In this document: piece after piece, positions 1 to 7,056 of the stretch
Position numbering within the stretch: position 1 is the stretch's first letter
Layout: the number at the start of each line of letters is the position of its first letter
From: Lachnospiraceae bacterium
GTDB taxonomy: Bacteria > Bacillota > Clostridia > Lachnospirales > Lachnospiraceae
Assembly: GCA_900772845.1 (NCBI GenBank)
Contig: CAAGSD010000013.1
Span: forward strand, 1-10,705
Direction: 5' to 3'
Length of the DNA: 10,705 bases
The notes under the pieces: model-generated
Told to the model about the DNA's origin: nothing
Databases searched by the model: none
The model's input: the letters and a program-made list of their open reading frames with translations, nothing else
Position numbers and translations under genes: made by a program

Positions 1-47
1 CTCTATCATATTGGAAAGGTGATTTTTTTGCTATAAGCACTTATTGC

Positions 48-73
48 ACCACCCGCATAGCAGGTGGTTTTTT
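48..73 (+). terminator. Rho-independent terminator, rightward
   Basis: ACCACC at 48-53 pairs with GGTGGT at 63-68; a two-base GC/GC inner step and a short ATA loop lie inside, and a run of T follows to 73. The T run exists only in the rightward sense, so this should end a plus-strand gene lying almost wholly off the left edge. One frame has a TAA at 34-36 just before the stem, but too little of any reading frame is present to call that gene. Confidence 0.7.
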
Positions 74-137
74 GTTTCGTGCATCTCCATTTCTCTTTTT
101 AGAAATTCCGATGTACTCAACTGGCTAAAGCCATAAC

Positions 138-188
138 AAAAACGTATCGGCAATGAGACATTCAGTCTCATTTCCCGATACGTTTTTT
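138..188 (-). terminator. Long hairpin terminator after the pgmB operon, probably bidirectional
   Basis: CGTATCGG at 143-150 pairs with CCGATACG at 175-182. An inner stem of AATGAGAC (152-159) with GTCTCATT (165-172) closes a 5-base loop. The outer arms are flanked by A-runs at 138-142 and T-runs at 183-188, so a U-tract follows the stem on both strands. It lies immediately after the stop codon of the leftward beta-phosphoglucomutase gene and is the natural end of the ABC operon. It would also stop any rightward readthrough. Confidence 0.88.
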
Positions 189-190
189 AA

Positions 191-847
191 CTACCTGTTT
201 CCGTCCAGTTTCAGTAAATCCGAAAAGCTTTGCAAGGGGTATGTTACGAAAGCAGATGTTGCTGCTTCCCCTAATCCTGCACTGTCAAAACCTCCCGCTT
301 TTGCTGCCAGAATACCGGCTTTTGCATCTTCCACAACCAGGCACTTTTCCGGGGGCAGCCCCAGGTACTGTGCTGCACACAGAAACACTTCCGGGTCCGG
401 TTTTGACCTTGTAATATTGGTTCCGTCGCTGACGGCATCGAAATATCCGGTAAGCCCAAGCCTTTTTAAGATCAGTTTTGTGTTTTTGCTGGAAGATCCT
501 ATTGCCAGTTTTCGTCCGCGGCTTCGCAGCGTATCCATAGTCTTCCGGACTTCTTCGGACAAATCCGCCTCGCCCATATTTTGCAGCAGACCTACATATA
601 ATTGGTTCTTCTTTTCCGCAAGTGCTGCTTTTTGCGCTGCGGTGAGCGGTTCACCGTGATATTCTTCCAGCAAAATCTCCAGACTGTCCATACGGCTCAC
701 CCCCCGCATCCGGTCATTGATCCGGTCATCAAAATTAATTCCGAGTTGATCCGCTATCTGTTTCCATGCCAGGAAATGATACCGGTCCGTATGGCAAATG
801 ACACCATCCAGATCAAATATGATTCCCTGATAGTTTTTCCTACACAT
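191..847 (-). CDS. pgmB: Beta-phosphoglucomutase (HAD superfamily)
   Basis: This cytoplasmic 218-residue enzyme should interconvert beta-glucose-1-phosphate and glucose-6-phosphate via a phospho-aspartate. Length matches the family (about 220). The HAD motif DLDGV supplies nucleophile D12 and acid/base D14. T20 and H24 follow, in a HFLAWK stretch that corresponds to the H20 hinge region of the Lactococcus lactis enzyme. GVSRMDSL (R52) matches the phosphate-binding GVSRED segment and is the main reason for choosing beta-PGM over a generic phosphatase. S118-S120, K149 (in SKPDP) and Mg-binding E173/D174 complete the site. The start overlaps the ATPase stop by 8 bp and has only a weak ribosome binding site, suggesting translational coupling. 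No disaccharide phosphorylase, the usual supplier of beta-glucose-1-phosphate, lies nearby. The exact sugar is inferred from similarity. Confidence 0.88.
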   Translation of the reverse strand: MCRKNYQGIIFDLDGVICHTDRYHFLAWKQIADQLGINFDDRINDRMRGVSRMDSLEILLEEYHGEPLTAAQKAALAEKKNQLYVGLLQNMGEADLSEEVRKTMDTLRSRGRKLAIGSSSKNTKLILKRLGLTGYFDAVSDGTNITRSKPDPEVFLCAAQYLGLPPEKCLVVEDAKAGILAAKAGGFDSAGLGEAATSAFVTYPLQSFSDLLKLDGNR

Positions 848-2492
848 GCAGACTGCCTGCCGTAATCAGTTTGCCTGACTTCCTGTCAAAGAGCAGGATA
901 TCCTCTCCGCCAACTTCGAATTTCACTTCCTGTCCGATCTTGTAAGCAGTATTGCCGAAGACTACACCGGTCAGCAGGAAATCACCGATACGAAGCTTGA
1001 TCGTGGATTCCATACCGGTAGGCATGGCACCGTAGATCACGCCGTCCAGTCCTGCGCCATCGTGTAATTGCAGGGCTTCGGGACGTACACCGATGACAAA
1101 ATCCTCATTGGTGATCACGGGAGCTTCCTGCAGTGCATAATCATCTTCGTTCACTCTGGCAATATGATACTTGAAGACTTCATCCTTGTTGGATTTCTCC
1201 ACAGCTTTTTTATCCTGCATTTTCTCTTTGTGACGGGCTGCCTCATCGGCTTCGTTCTTATCTCTCTCTGCGAACCATCTCTGCAGATCCAGATCTTCTT
1301 TCGGAACAAACTTTGTCTTTCTACCGTCTAAGATCGTCACATCCAGACTGCCGTTTTCATTCTGCACACCCTTGGCTTCGATAAAATTAATGGAAGGATT
1401 TCCTACAAAATCAGCCACAAACAGGTTGTTGGGTCTGCTGTACACGGTCAACGGTGCTTCATACTGCTGCAACACACCGTTGTTGATCAGGCAGATCTTC
1501 GTTGCCAATGTCATAGCTTCCATCTGGTCATGCGTTACATATACGAAGGTGCTTCCGGTCTCCACATGCAGACGCTGTAACTCATATCTCATTTCCAGAC
1601 GGAGTTTCGCATCCAGGTTAGACAGTGGCTCATCCATGAACAATACCTGGGGTTCCGGTGCCAGTGTTCTGGCAATGGCAACTCTCTGCTGCTGTCCGCC
1701 GGACAGTTCTGCCGGATAACGGTTCATGAACATGCCAATCTTAACGATTCGGGATACCCGGCGTACTGCCAGATCGATCTCTTCTTTGGAATATTTTCTG
1801 ACCTTGGTTACTACCTTGCCACCGGATACGACTTCGAATTTCTCGTTAAGCTCTTCCCCTTTCTCCTTATGACCTGCCAGGATGCTGTCCCATTTTGCAG
1901 TCAGTTCCTGCTTCTTTTGCTTTGCGGCACTTTCTTTGTCTGCTGCCTCATGGAGCTTGTAATTATACAGCTCCTTTGCAGTATAGATAGAAATGGTGTA
2001 ATTATCGATCAGCTTCAGGTAGACCATATCCAGGTCTAATTTTCCCTTTTTATCTCTACATTCCTCAATGAGTTTTACCAGCTCTCCCGGATTCTCCAGT
2101 GCCTTGATCATGCTTTTTAAAGCTTTGGCATCCTCATCGATCACGGGAAGTTCTTCCTTGATATTGCCCAGTCCGAAGGAGATGTTCTGGTATACCGTCA
2201 TGTTCGGCCACAGTGCGTAGTTTTGGAACAGGAATCCGACTTTTCTCTTATTTGCAGGAACATTGATCCCCGCTTCACTGTCGAATACCACCCGATCCCC
2301 GATCTTGATCTGCCCACTGGTAGGGGTCTCCAGACCGGCGATCATACGTAAGGTAGTGGTCTTACCGCAGCCGGAGGGACCAAGCAGAGTGATAAAGGAA
2401 TTGTCCTCCATATCCAGACTCAGATCATCTACCGCATAGAATTTTCCCCAACGTTTTGTAACATGTGTTAATTTGATTTCCGGCATAGTCAT
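840..2492 (-). CDS. ABC importer ATPase, MalK/FbpC-like, with two large insertions
   Basis: This 550-residue protein should power the importer at the inner face of the membrane. Walker A is GPSGCGKTT (38-46), Q-loop Gln is 90, the signature LSGGQ is 263-267, Walker B is VLFMDEP (283-289), the D-loop SNLD follows, and the switch His is 321. A C-terminal TOBE-type regulatory region (about 365-550) includes the GVRPE motif near 468. Relatives are usually about 350 residues. The surplus comes from about 120 residues between Q-loop and signature (about 110-235) and a charged segment of about 60 residues (398-460) in the TOBE region. All ATP-site motifs are intact, so the enzyme should be active. 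The start overlaps the permease stop as ATGA. GGAGG lies only 3 bases before this ATG but 9 before a second ATG at 2486, which may be the true start. Confidence 0.9.
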   Translation of the reverse strand: MTMPEIKLTHVTKRWGKFYAVDDLSLDMEDNSFITLLGPSGCGKTTTLRMIAGLETPTSGQIKIGDRVVFDSEAGINVPANKRKVGFLFQNYALWPNMTVYQNISFGLGNIKEELPVIDEDAKALKSMIKALENPGELVKLIEECRDKKGKLDLDMVYLKLIDNYTISIYTAKELYNYKLHEAADKESAAKQKKQELTAKWDSILAGHKEKGEELNEKFEVVSGGKVVTKVRKYSKEEIDLAVRRVSRIVKIGMFMNRYPAELSGGQQQRVAIARTLAPEPQVLFMDEPLSNLDAKLRLEMRYELQRLHVETGSTFVYVTHDQMEAMTLATKICLINNGVLQQYEAPLTVYSRPNNLFVADFVGNPSINFIEAKGVQNENGSLDVTILDGRKTKFVPKEDLDLQRWFAERDKNEADEAARHKEKMQDKKAVEKSNKDEVFKYHIARVNEDDYALQEAPVITNEDFVIGVRPEALQLHDGAGLDGVIYGAMPTGMESTIKLRIGDFLLTGVVFGNTAYKIGQEVKFEVGGEDILLFDRKSGKLITAGSLHV

Positions 2493-4318
2493 TTACCTCC
2501 GATACCTTCATCCAGGCTGGACCCGGTCAGTTTATTTACTAAAGTGTTAAAGATCAGGATCGTTACGATCAGGATCAGGTTAATGGCACTGGAGAATGCA
2601 TACAGTCCCATCTCATCGAAATAATCCAGTGTCGTGGAGAGGATAAAGCCCTGCGTACATAACAGTAAGAACAGGGACAGCTCTCGCAGACAGGTCATGA
2701 ACGGAAGCATATATCCGTTGATAATGGAAGACTTCTGGATCGGAATGATGATCCGCAGCATCCGCTTGTACCAGGGAATATCCTGGATGATGGCCGCTTC
2801 CTCGATCTCTCCCGACAGCTGCAGCATGGAGTTCAGGGCACTTCTGCTGGCGAAGGGAATGTACTTGATCACGCCTGCGATGATCAACAATGTGTAAGTG
2901 TTGAACAGGTTGATCTTGTCATTGGAGAACAGGATGAAGAAGGCTGCGCCCACTGCCAGGGATGGCATCAGGTACGGCAGGAATGCCACACCGTTCACGT
3001 AATTGGCCCATTTACTTCTCCGGTTCTTGGATACCGCATAACCGATCAGGGTACCGATGGTACCTGCGATCAGAGCACAGCAGACAGCGACTAACATCGT
3101 TCCCTTGAAAGCTCTCCAGATCAGCGGATTGTGAAGAATACCGGGCTGTCCGTACAGAGCACCGGCTCCGTTGTTATCCGTCAGCCACCACTTAGTGGTC
3201 AGAGCACCGGGATTCATGGTATACAGGAAACTGTAATCTCCCGGATTCGGAAGGAAAGTCTCCAGTGCGAAGGACAGGATCGGGAAAATACTGGTGAAGA
3301 AAGTGATGACGATCAGGATGACCGCGATCAGATATTTCCCGACTTTTCCTAAGTTGATCTTGGAGATCTGTCCGGATTTACCGGTAACCGTCGTATAATT
3401 TTTACGACTCTTTAAACTCATCTGGTTCATTAACAGGATCGCCACACCGAAGATCATCATGATGATGGCAAGAATACTGGCTTCCCCGGTATACTTGGAG
3501 TTCATGGAGATGTACTTGGTGGACAGAGTGGTCAGTCCCAGGTAGTGCGGTACGGGATAACTTCCCATGGCGCTTCCGAATACCAGCAGGATTGTGGAAA
3601 GGATCGCCGGCTTTACCATAGGTAAGGTAATGCGGAACATGGTCTTCCACTTCGGTGTATCCAGGATCGTTGCTGCTTCCTCCAGATTAGCATCCATGTT
3701 GCGGAAGATGCCGCCGATCAGGATGTAGGCAAAGGGGGCGTAATGCAGTCCCAATACTACTGCACTGGGGAATAGCCCCAGGCACCACCATTTTGGCATC
3801 GTAATATTAAAAAGAGATGCCAGCAGTCCGTTGGAGGTTCCGGTGACTGCATTACTGTTGAACACATTCTGCCATACCACAGCCAGTGTCCACTGGGGCA
3901 TGATGTAGGGGAAAATAAAAATGGAACTTAAATATTTTTTACATTTTAAATTGGTCCTCGTAATTAAGAATGCGAACAAGCCGCCGAACAAAATGGAGAT
4001 CAGGCAGGTAAATACTGCCAGAAGCACGGTATTTAACAACGGTGTCCACAGATTTGTTCTCGCCAGCTTACTGGTGAACAGATCCACATAGTTAGCAACG
4101 GAATACCCGCTTGCTTTTCCGGTAAGATGTGCATCGATGGTGCCCGGATGGATCTTGAAGGTATCCTCGACGATTGCCACGATCGGCGCCACTGTGGTAA
4201 AAGTAAGTACGATACCAAACAGAAGCAGAATGATATTTTGTGGCTTGGAGAAGTACGTCTTGATCTTGTTCAGAACAATCACCATCTTGCTTGTTTTTTT
4301 TGTGGCACTCTGATTCAT
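2489..4318 (-). CDS. Fused double-domain ABC permease (FbpB/AfuB-like)
   Basis: This is an integral membrane protein of 609 residues made of two fused permease halves, so one polypeptide can form the whole channel. I count about 12 hydrophobic segments, six per half. Each half has an EAA loop that docks on the ATPase: residues about 213-233 and 506-526. In both loops the usual glycine after EAA is aspartate (D220 and D513). Fused permeases of this size are typical of the Fe3+/hexose-phosphate/phosphonate/thiamine branch of importers. The open frame extends 15 codons upstream, but I chose the ATG at 4316-4318 because GAGAGG sits 6 bases before it and the preceding segment lacks a site. The 3' end overlaps the ATPase start by 4 bp. 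Substrate is unproven. Confidence 0.9.
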   Translation of the reverse strand: MNQSATKKTSKMVIVLNKIKTYFSKPQNIILLLFGIVLTFTTVAPIVAIVEDTFKIHPGTIDAHLTGKASGYSVANYVDLFTSKLARTNLWTPLLNTVLLAVFTCLISILFGGLFAFLITRTNLKCKKYLSSIFIFPYIMPQWTLAVVWQNVFNSNAVTGTSNGLLASLFNITMPKWWCLGLFPSAVVLGLHYAPFAYILIGGIFRNMDANLEEAATILDTPKWKTMFRITLPMVKPAILSTILLVFGSAMGSYPVPHYLGLTTLSTKYISMNSKYTGEASILAIIMMIFGVAILLMNQMSLKSRKNYTTVTGKSGQISKINLGKVGKYLIAVILIVITFFTSIFPILSFALETFLPNPGDYSFLYTMNPGALTTKWWLTDNNGAGALYGQPGILHNPLIWRAFKGTMLVAVCCALIAGTIGTLIGYAVSKNRRSKWANYVNGVAFLPYLMPSLAVGAAFFILFSNDKINLFNTYTLLIIAGVIKYIPFASRSALNSMLQLSGEIEEAAIIQDIPWYKRMLRIIIPIQKSSIINGYMLPFMTCLRELSLFLLLCTQGFILSTTLDYFDEMGLYAFSSAINLILIVTILIFNTLVNKLTGSSLDEGIGGK

Positions 4319-4392
4319 GGTTAACCTCTCTTCCCAATACAAGCTTATGTCCTGTAGAATCATCCGCCCCTACCGCACATATTCGCAAAGCT

Positions 4393-4526
4393 GCATGATA
4401 CTCATGCTTTTTCGCTGCTACGCAGCTAATTATGCTCATATGTACGGCGGTGACTCTATTCGAGTCACCTTACGAATAAGAAAACTGCTACTTACATGCA
4501 GGCATGATGTAGCAGATTTTCTTATT
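4393..4526 (-). repeat. Tandem array of four hairpins between binding-protein and permease genes
   Basis: Four inverted repeats lie in the 244-bp gap: 4393-4407 (6-bp stem, TAC loop); 4414-4426 (GCTGC/GCAGC, TAC loop); 4449-4469 (GGTGACTC/GAGTCACC, 5-base loop); and 4475-4526 (about 17-bp stem with a single bulge and an inner CATGC/GCATG stem). In the leftward transcript the last is met first; its GTAGCAG arm runs into TTTTCTTATT, so it resembles a leaky terminator. Hairpins after a binding-protein gene commonly keep that mRNA more abundant than the permease mRNA. The stretch could alternatively be a dispersed repetitive element. No credible small ORF was seen in it. Confidence 0.75.
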
Positions 4527-4562
4527 CTGACGGGACAAATAGTCACTCTTTTATATCATATA

Positions 4563-5987
4563 TCACTCAGCAGTATACTTCGGTAATAGTTCGATCCAGC
4601 TTCCTACGGTAAAGGAAACGGATGCACAGTACTCAGGATCTTCCAGCACCAGTTCGCCATCGGTAGACCACCAGTCGAAGCCTCTGTCATTCTTGCTCTC
4701 GTATACAACATTACCGTTCTCATCATTACCACCGGTGCTGTGCTGATAGGTAGCTTCGATTGCCTTGGCAACTTCAGGGTTAGCAGAATATCCACCCATG
4801 TCTTTGCCCCATGCACTGAAGCCGTCTTCGGTACAGGTCATGTATGCGATGAAAGCACATGCCGTCCAGGGCAGAGGACTGTTATCTGTTACGAAGAGAT
4901 AATGGCAGTAACCGTAGCCGCCGATTCCCTTATAACCGTCCTGATAAGCTGCAACCTTGATATTATTCACGGACACGCCTGCGGATTCTTCTACAGAACG
5001 CAGTTTGCTGTATACCAACAGTCCGCACTGGTCAGTGGCAGAATCGGATACCAGCGTATTACAGATAGGTCCATCATCGGTCTGGGCATTGTAGCTGCCT
5101 ACCCAGAGCTTGATCCATGCCAGGGCATATTTACCATCAGCACCTAAGCCTAAATCATTTGCTTCGGATTCCATCTCATCAATCGTGGGCTGGAAATAAG
5201 CCTGCTCATCAGCGGGTAATGCATTGAAAGCATCCTTTAACATGGCTGCGTATTTGTCTTCGGTCAGCATGTACAGGAAATTCTTACCTACAACCTCAGA
5301 ATCAATATCCATGAACAATGCGTGAGTTCCTTCCGCTACGAAGTCCCAGCAGTTGTCATATACTTTATCTCCGGTGCAGTTGTATTCAAATACCTTATTC
5401 AACGTCTGTAATGCCAAATAACCGTCCACCGCATCGGGTGTGGTTCCGTTAGCCTCTGCCCATTCCTTGGGAATGAACGTATCCAGTATTCCGGTCTGTG
5501 TCATCTTGGATTCGATCTGATTACCATCCTGGATCAGGGTCATTGCGAAGGTTCCTTCCGGCTTCAGGGAATCAGCGGTCAGCTGTTCAAAGATCTTGTT
5601 GTTCTTAGGCTGCTGCCAGTCAAATTCCATGCTGTAAGAAGGATCGATAGACTGCAGATACTCGATGAACAGGGGAAGTGCTGCTTTACCACGGCTGGAA
5701 TTACCTACGCCGTAGAAGGTCTTGCCGTTGGATTCTTCGATGGCCTTCTGTGCCAGTTCCTCCATGGTCATTCCTTCTGCCTGTTTGATGATCTGCTGAG
5801 TTGCAGTAAGATTTGCGTCGTCGGCTACCTCCGGGGTCTTGGTCTCTGCCACCGTCTCGGTTCCGGCTGTCTGTGTGTTATCTGCGCTTCCAGTTGCCTG
5901 GTTCTGTGTCTCGCTGCTGCCGCATCCGGCTAACATACCAACACTCAGTGCACAGATCATAAGTAACGATACTACTCTTTTCTTCAT
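4563..5987 (-). CDS. Extracellular solute-binding lipoprotein of the ABC importer
   Basis: This 474-residue protein should be anchored outside the membrane and deliver ligand to the permease. A basic N-terminus (MKKR), a hydrophobic stretch and a lipobox LAGC with lipidated Cys22 form a type II signal peptide. A Ser/Thr/Glu/Gln-rich tether to about residue 60 follows. The remainder has no short motif fixing the ligand. It is clearly larger than the usual 320-350 residue FbpA/AfuA-type proteins, and rich in Trp and Tyr. It is the first gene of the import operon. GGGAGG lies 7 bases before the ATG, a strong site suiting high expression. The hairpin array downstream may favour this cistron over the permease. 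Assignment as a binding protein rests on the lipobox and gene order; the ligand is unknown. Confidence 0.85.
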   Translation of the reverse strand: MKKRVVSLLMICALSVGMLAGCGSSETQNQATGSADNTQTAGTETVAETKTPEVADDANLTATQQIIKQAEGMTMEELAQKAIEESNGKTFYGVGNSSRGKAALPLFIEYLQSIDPSYSMEFDWQQPKNNKIFEQLTADSLKPEGTFAMTLIQDGNQIESKMTQTGILDTFIPKEWAEANGTTPDAVDGYLALQTLNKVFEYNCTGDKVYDNCWDFVAEGTHALFMDIDSEVVGKNFLYMLTEDKYAAMLKDAFNALPADEQAYFQPTIDEMESEANDLGLGADGKYALAWIKLWVGSYNAQTDDGPICNTLVSDSATDQCGLLVYSKLRSVEESAGVSVNNIKVAAYQDGYKGIGGYGYCHYLFVTDNSPLPWTACAFIAYMTCTEDGFSAWGKDMGGYSANPEVAKAIEATYQHSTGGNDENGNVVYESKNDRGFDWWSTDGELVLEDPEYCASVSFTVGSWIELLPKYTAE

Positions 5988-6080
5988 ATGCTGTCCTCCC
6001 TTGAAACATATAGTTTGTATAACCCTTCATGGTCCACTTACTTGGAATGGGATGTTTCCCGCTTCCGTTCTGATGATTCT

Positions 6081-6109
6081 ATTATACGTTGGGAATTCAG
6101 CAATTTGTA
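6081..6109 (-). promoter_or_regulatory. Candidate activator-dependent promoter of the import operon
   Basis: A perfect TATAAT (complement of 6081-6086) lies about 95 bp before the binding-protein start. The hexamer 17 bp upstream (6104-6109) reads TACAAA, only three matches to TTGACA. A good -10 with a poor -35 is typical of promoters that need an activator, which fits the AraC-type regulator encoded next door. The inferred leader of roughly 85-90 bases contains a small hairpin around 6044-6066. Confidence 0.6.
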
Positions 6110-6119
6110 TAAGGCAAAA

Positions 6120-6167
6120 CTGTTATTATTTTAATATTTCTGATACTATGTATAGTTTTTCTGCTAT
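6120..6167 (-). promoter_or_regulatory. Three direct repeats, candidate response-regulator binding sites
   Basis: On the minus strand ATAGCAG (6161-6167), GTATCAG (6140-6146) and ATAACAG (6120-6126) recur with start spacings of 21 and 20 bp, two helical turns each. The first two copies are followed by AAA-rich sequence and match over a longer stretch. The last copy ends about 10 bp before the weak -35. AraC-family activators typically bind direct repeats at this phase and position. The region is AT-rich, so chance is not excluded. Confidence 0.5.
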
Positions 6168-6198
6168 TTTATCGTTTCTTTTGTGCATCTTTGTTGTT

Positions 6199-6963
6199 TT
6201 ACATGCTTCTGTCCTGATATTCGGAAGGAGTAACACCGACAATCCTCTTAAAGCTGCTGGAAAAATGTGCAACATCACGATAGCCTACCTGTTCCGCAAC
6301 TTCATATACCTTATTCCGGCAGTCATTCAACAGTTTCATGGCAGTGCGCATACGCACTCTGGTAATGTATGCCGCCACCGTGTAATCCGTCTCCCTTTTG
6401 AATGTATGACTCAAATGTCCTTCACTGATCCCCAGGTGCTCTGCAATCTCTGCCACACACAATTCCGGATCCCCATAATGAACGGAAATATAGTCTACGG
6501 CTGCCATGACATATTTACTCTTGTCGCCTTTATTTAAGACCAGTTCGGGAAGTGGCTCCTCCTTGCTGTTTTCCAATTTCTCCTGTGTCCTCTTACGTTT
6601 CTCCAGTGCATTGTTCACTGCCTGTTCCAGTTCCCCGTCTCCAAAAGGCTTTAACAGATAGTCACTGGCCAATAATTTCAGGGCGCTCTGCGCATAGGAG
6701 AATTCACTGTAAGCAGTTAAAAAGATCACACTGACATCATTGCCTTCTGCCCGCAGTTCCTTCAGCATTTCGATGCCGTCCATTTTGGGCATACGGATAT
6801 CGCAGATCAGCAGATCCGGATGATATTTCCGCACGGCTTCCAGACCTTCGATCCCATTCCCGGCTTCTGCCACAACTACGCAGTTCAGTGCCTGCCAGTC
6901 TGTCTCCATCACGATTCCTCTGCGCACTAGCATCTCATCATCGATCACGATCACTTTGTACAT
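6199..6963 (-). CDS. Response regulator, YesN/HptR-like (REC + AraC-type DNA-binding domain)
   Basis: This 254-residue cytoplasmic regulator has a receiver domain (about 1-120) and two AraC-type helix-turn-helix motifs (about 158-254). Acidic residues D8/D9, phosphoacceptor D55 (in CDIRMPKMDG), T83 and K105 (in LLKPF) are all present. The C-terminal block contains the family signature VAEQVGY..DVAHFSSSFKR..G.TPSEY. It should be phosphorylated by the adjacent kinase and activate transcription. The frame stays open 16 codons further upstream, but MYKVIVIDDE begins a canonical receiver fold and GGAGG lies 10 bases before it, so I start at 6963. It follows the kinase by 93 bp with no clear promoter or terminator. 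The import operon, with phased repeats in its promoter, is the likely target. Confidence 0.93.
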   Translation of the reverse strand: MYKVIVIDDEMLVRRGIVMETDWQALNCVVVAEAGNGIEGLEAVRKYHPDLLICDIRMPKMDGIEMLKELRAEGNDVSVIFLTAYSEFSYAQSALKLLASDYLLKPFGDGELEQAVNNALEKRKRTQEKLENSKEEPLPELVLNKGDKSKYVMAAVDYISVHYGDPELCVAEIAEHLGISEGHLSHTFKRETDYTVAAYITRVRMRTAMKLLNDCRNKVYEVAEQVGYRDVAHFSSSFKRIVGVTPSEYQDRSM

Positions 6964-7056
6964 CGTATTACTTCCTCCATTAACTCTTCCCGTTTTCTGT
7001 ATATTCCCCACTATCCGGTAAAAATTCCTCTCTGTCCGTTGCTCTGTATCGGTTCC

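Noticed and set aside
153..659. Plus-strand open frame of 168 codons opposite pgmB
   Set aside because: It is antisense to a gene with intact catalytic motifs, begins inside the terminator hairpin and has no recognisable domain or ribosome binding site.
4092..4439. Minus-strand open frame of 115 codons starting in the hairpin array
   Set aside because: Its second half is the permease coding region read in another frame, and it lacks a ribosome binding site. It could matter only if the hairpin region encoded a leader peptide, for which I see no support.
6053..6069. Catabolite-repressor (CRE)-like sequence just after the import promoter start
   Set aside because: The central GAAGCG and a CA-rich end resemble a CRE, but the right half is displaced by one base and two conserved positions fail.
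6145..6156. Inverted repeat ACTAT-GT-ATAGT
   Set aside because: It is a perfect 5-bp palindrome in very AT-rich DNA and overlaps the phased direct repeats, which explain the site better.
5839..6537. Plus-strand open frame of 232 codons spanning the import promoter
   Set aside because: It runs antisense across the signal peptide of the binding protein, the AT-rich promoter and the regulator's DNA-binding domain; the product has no coherent family features.
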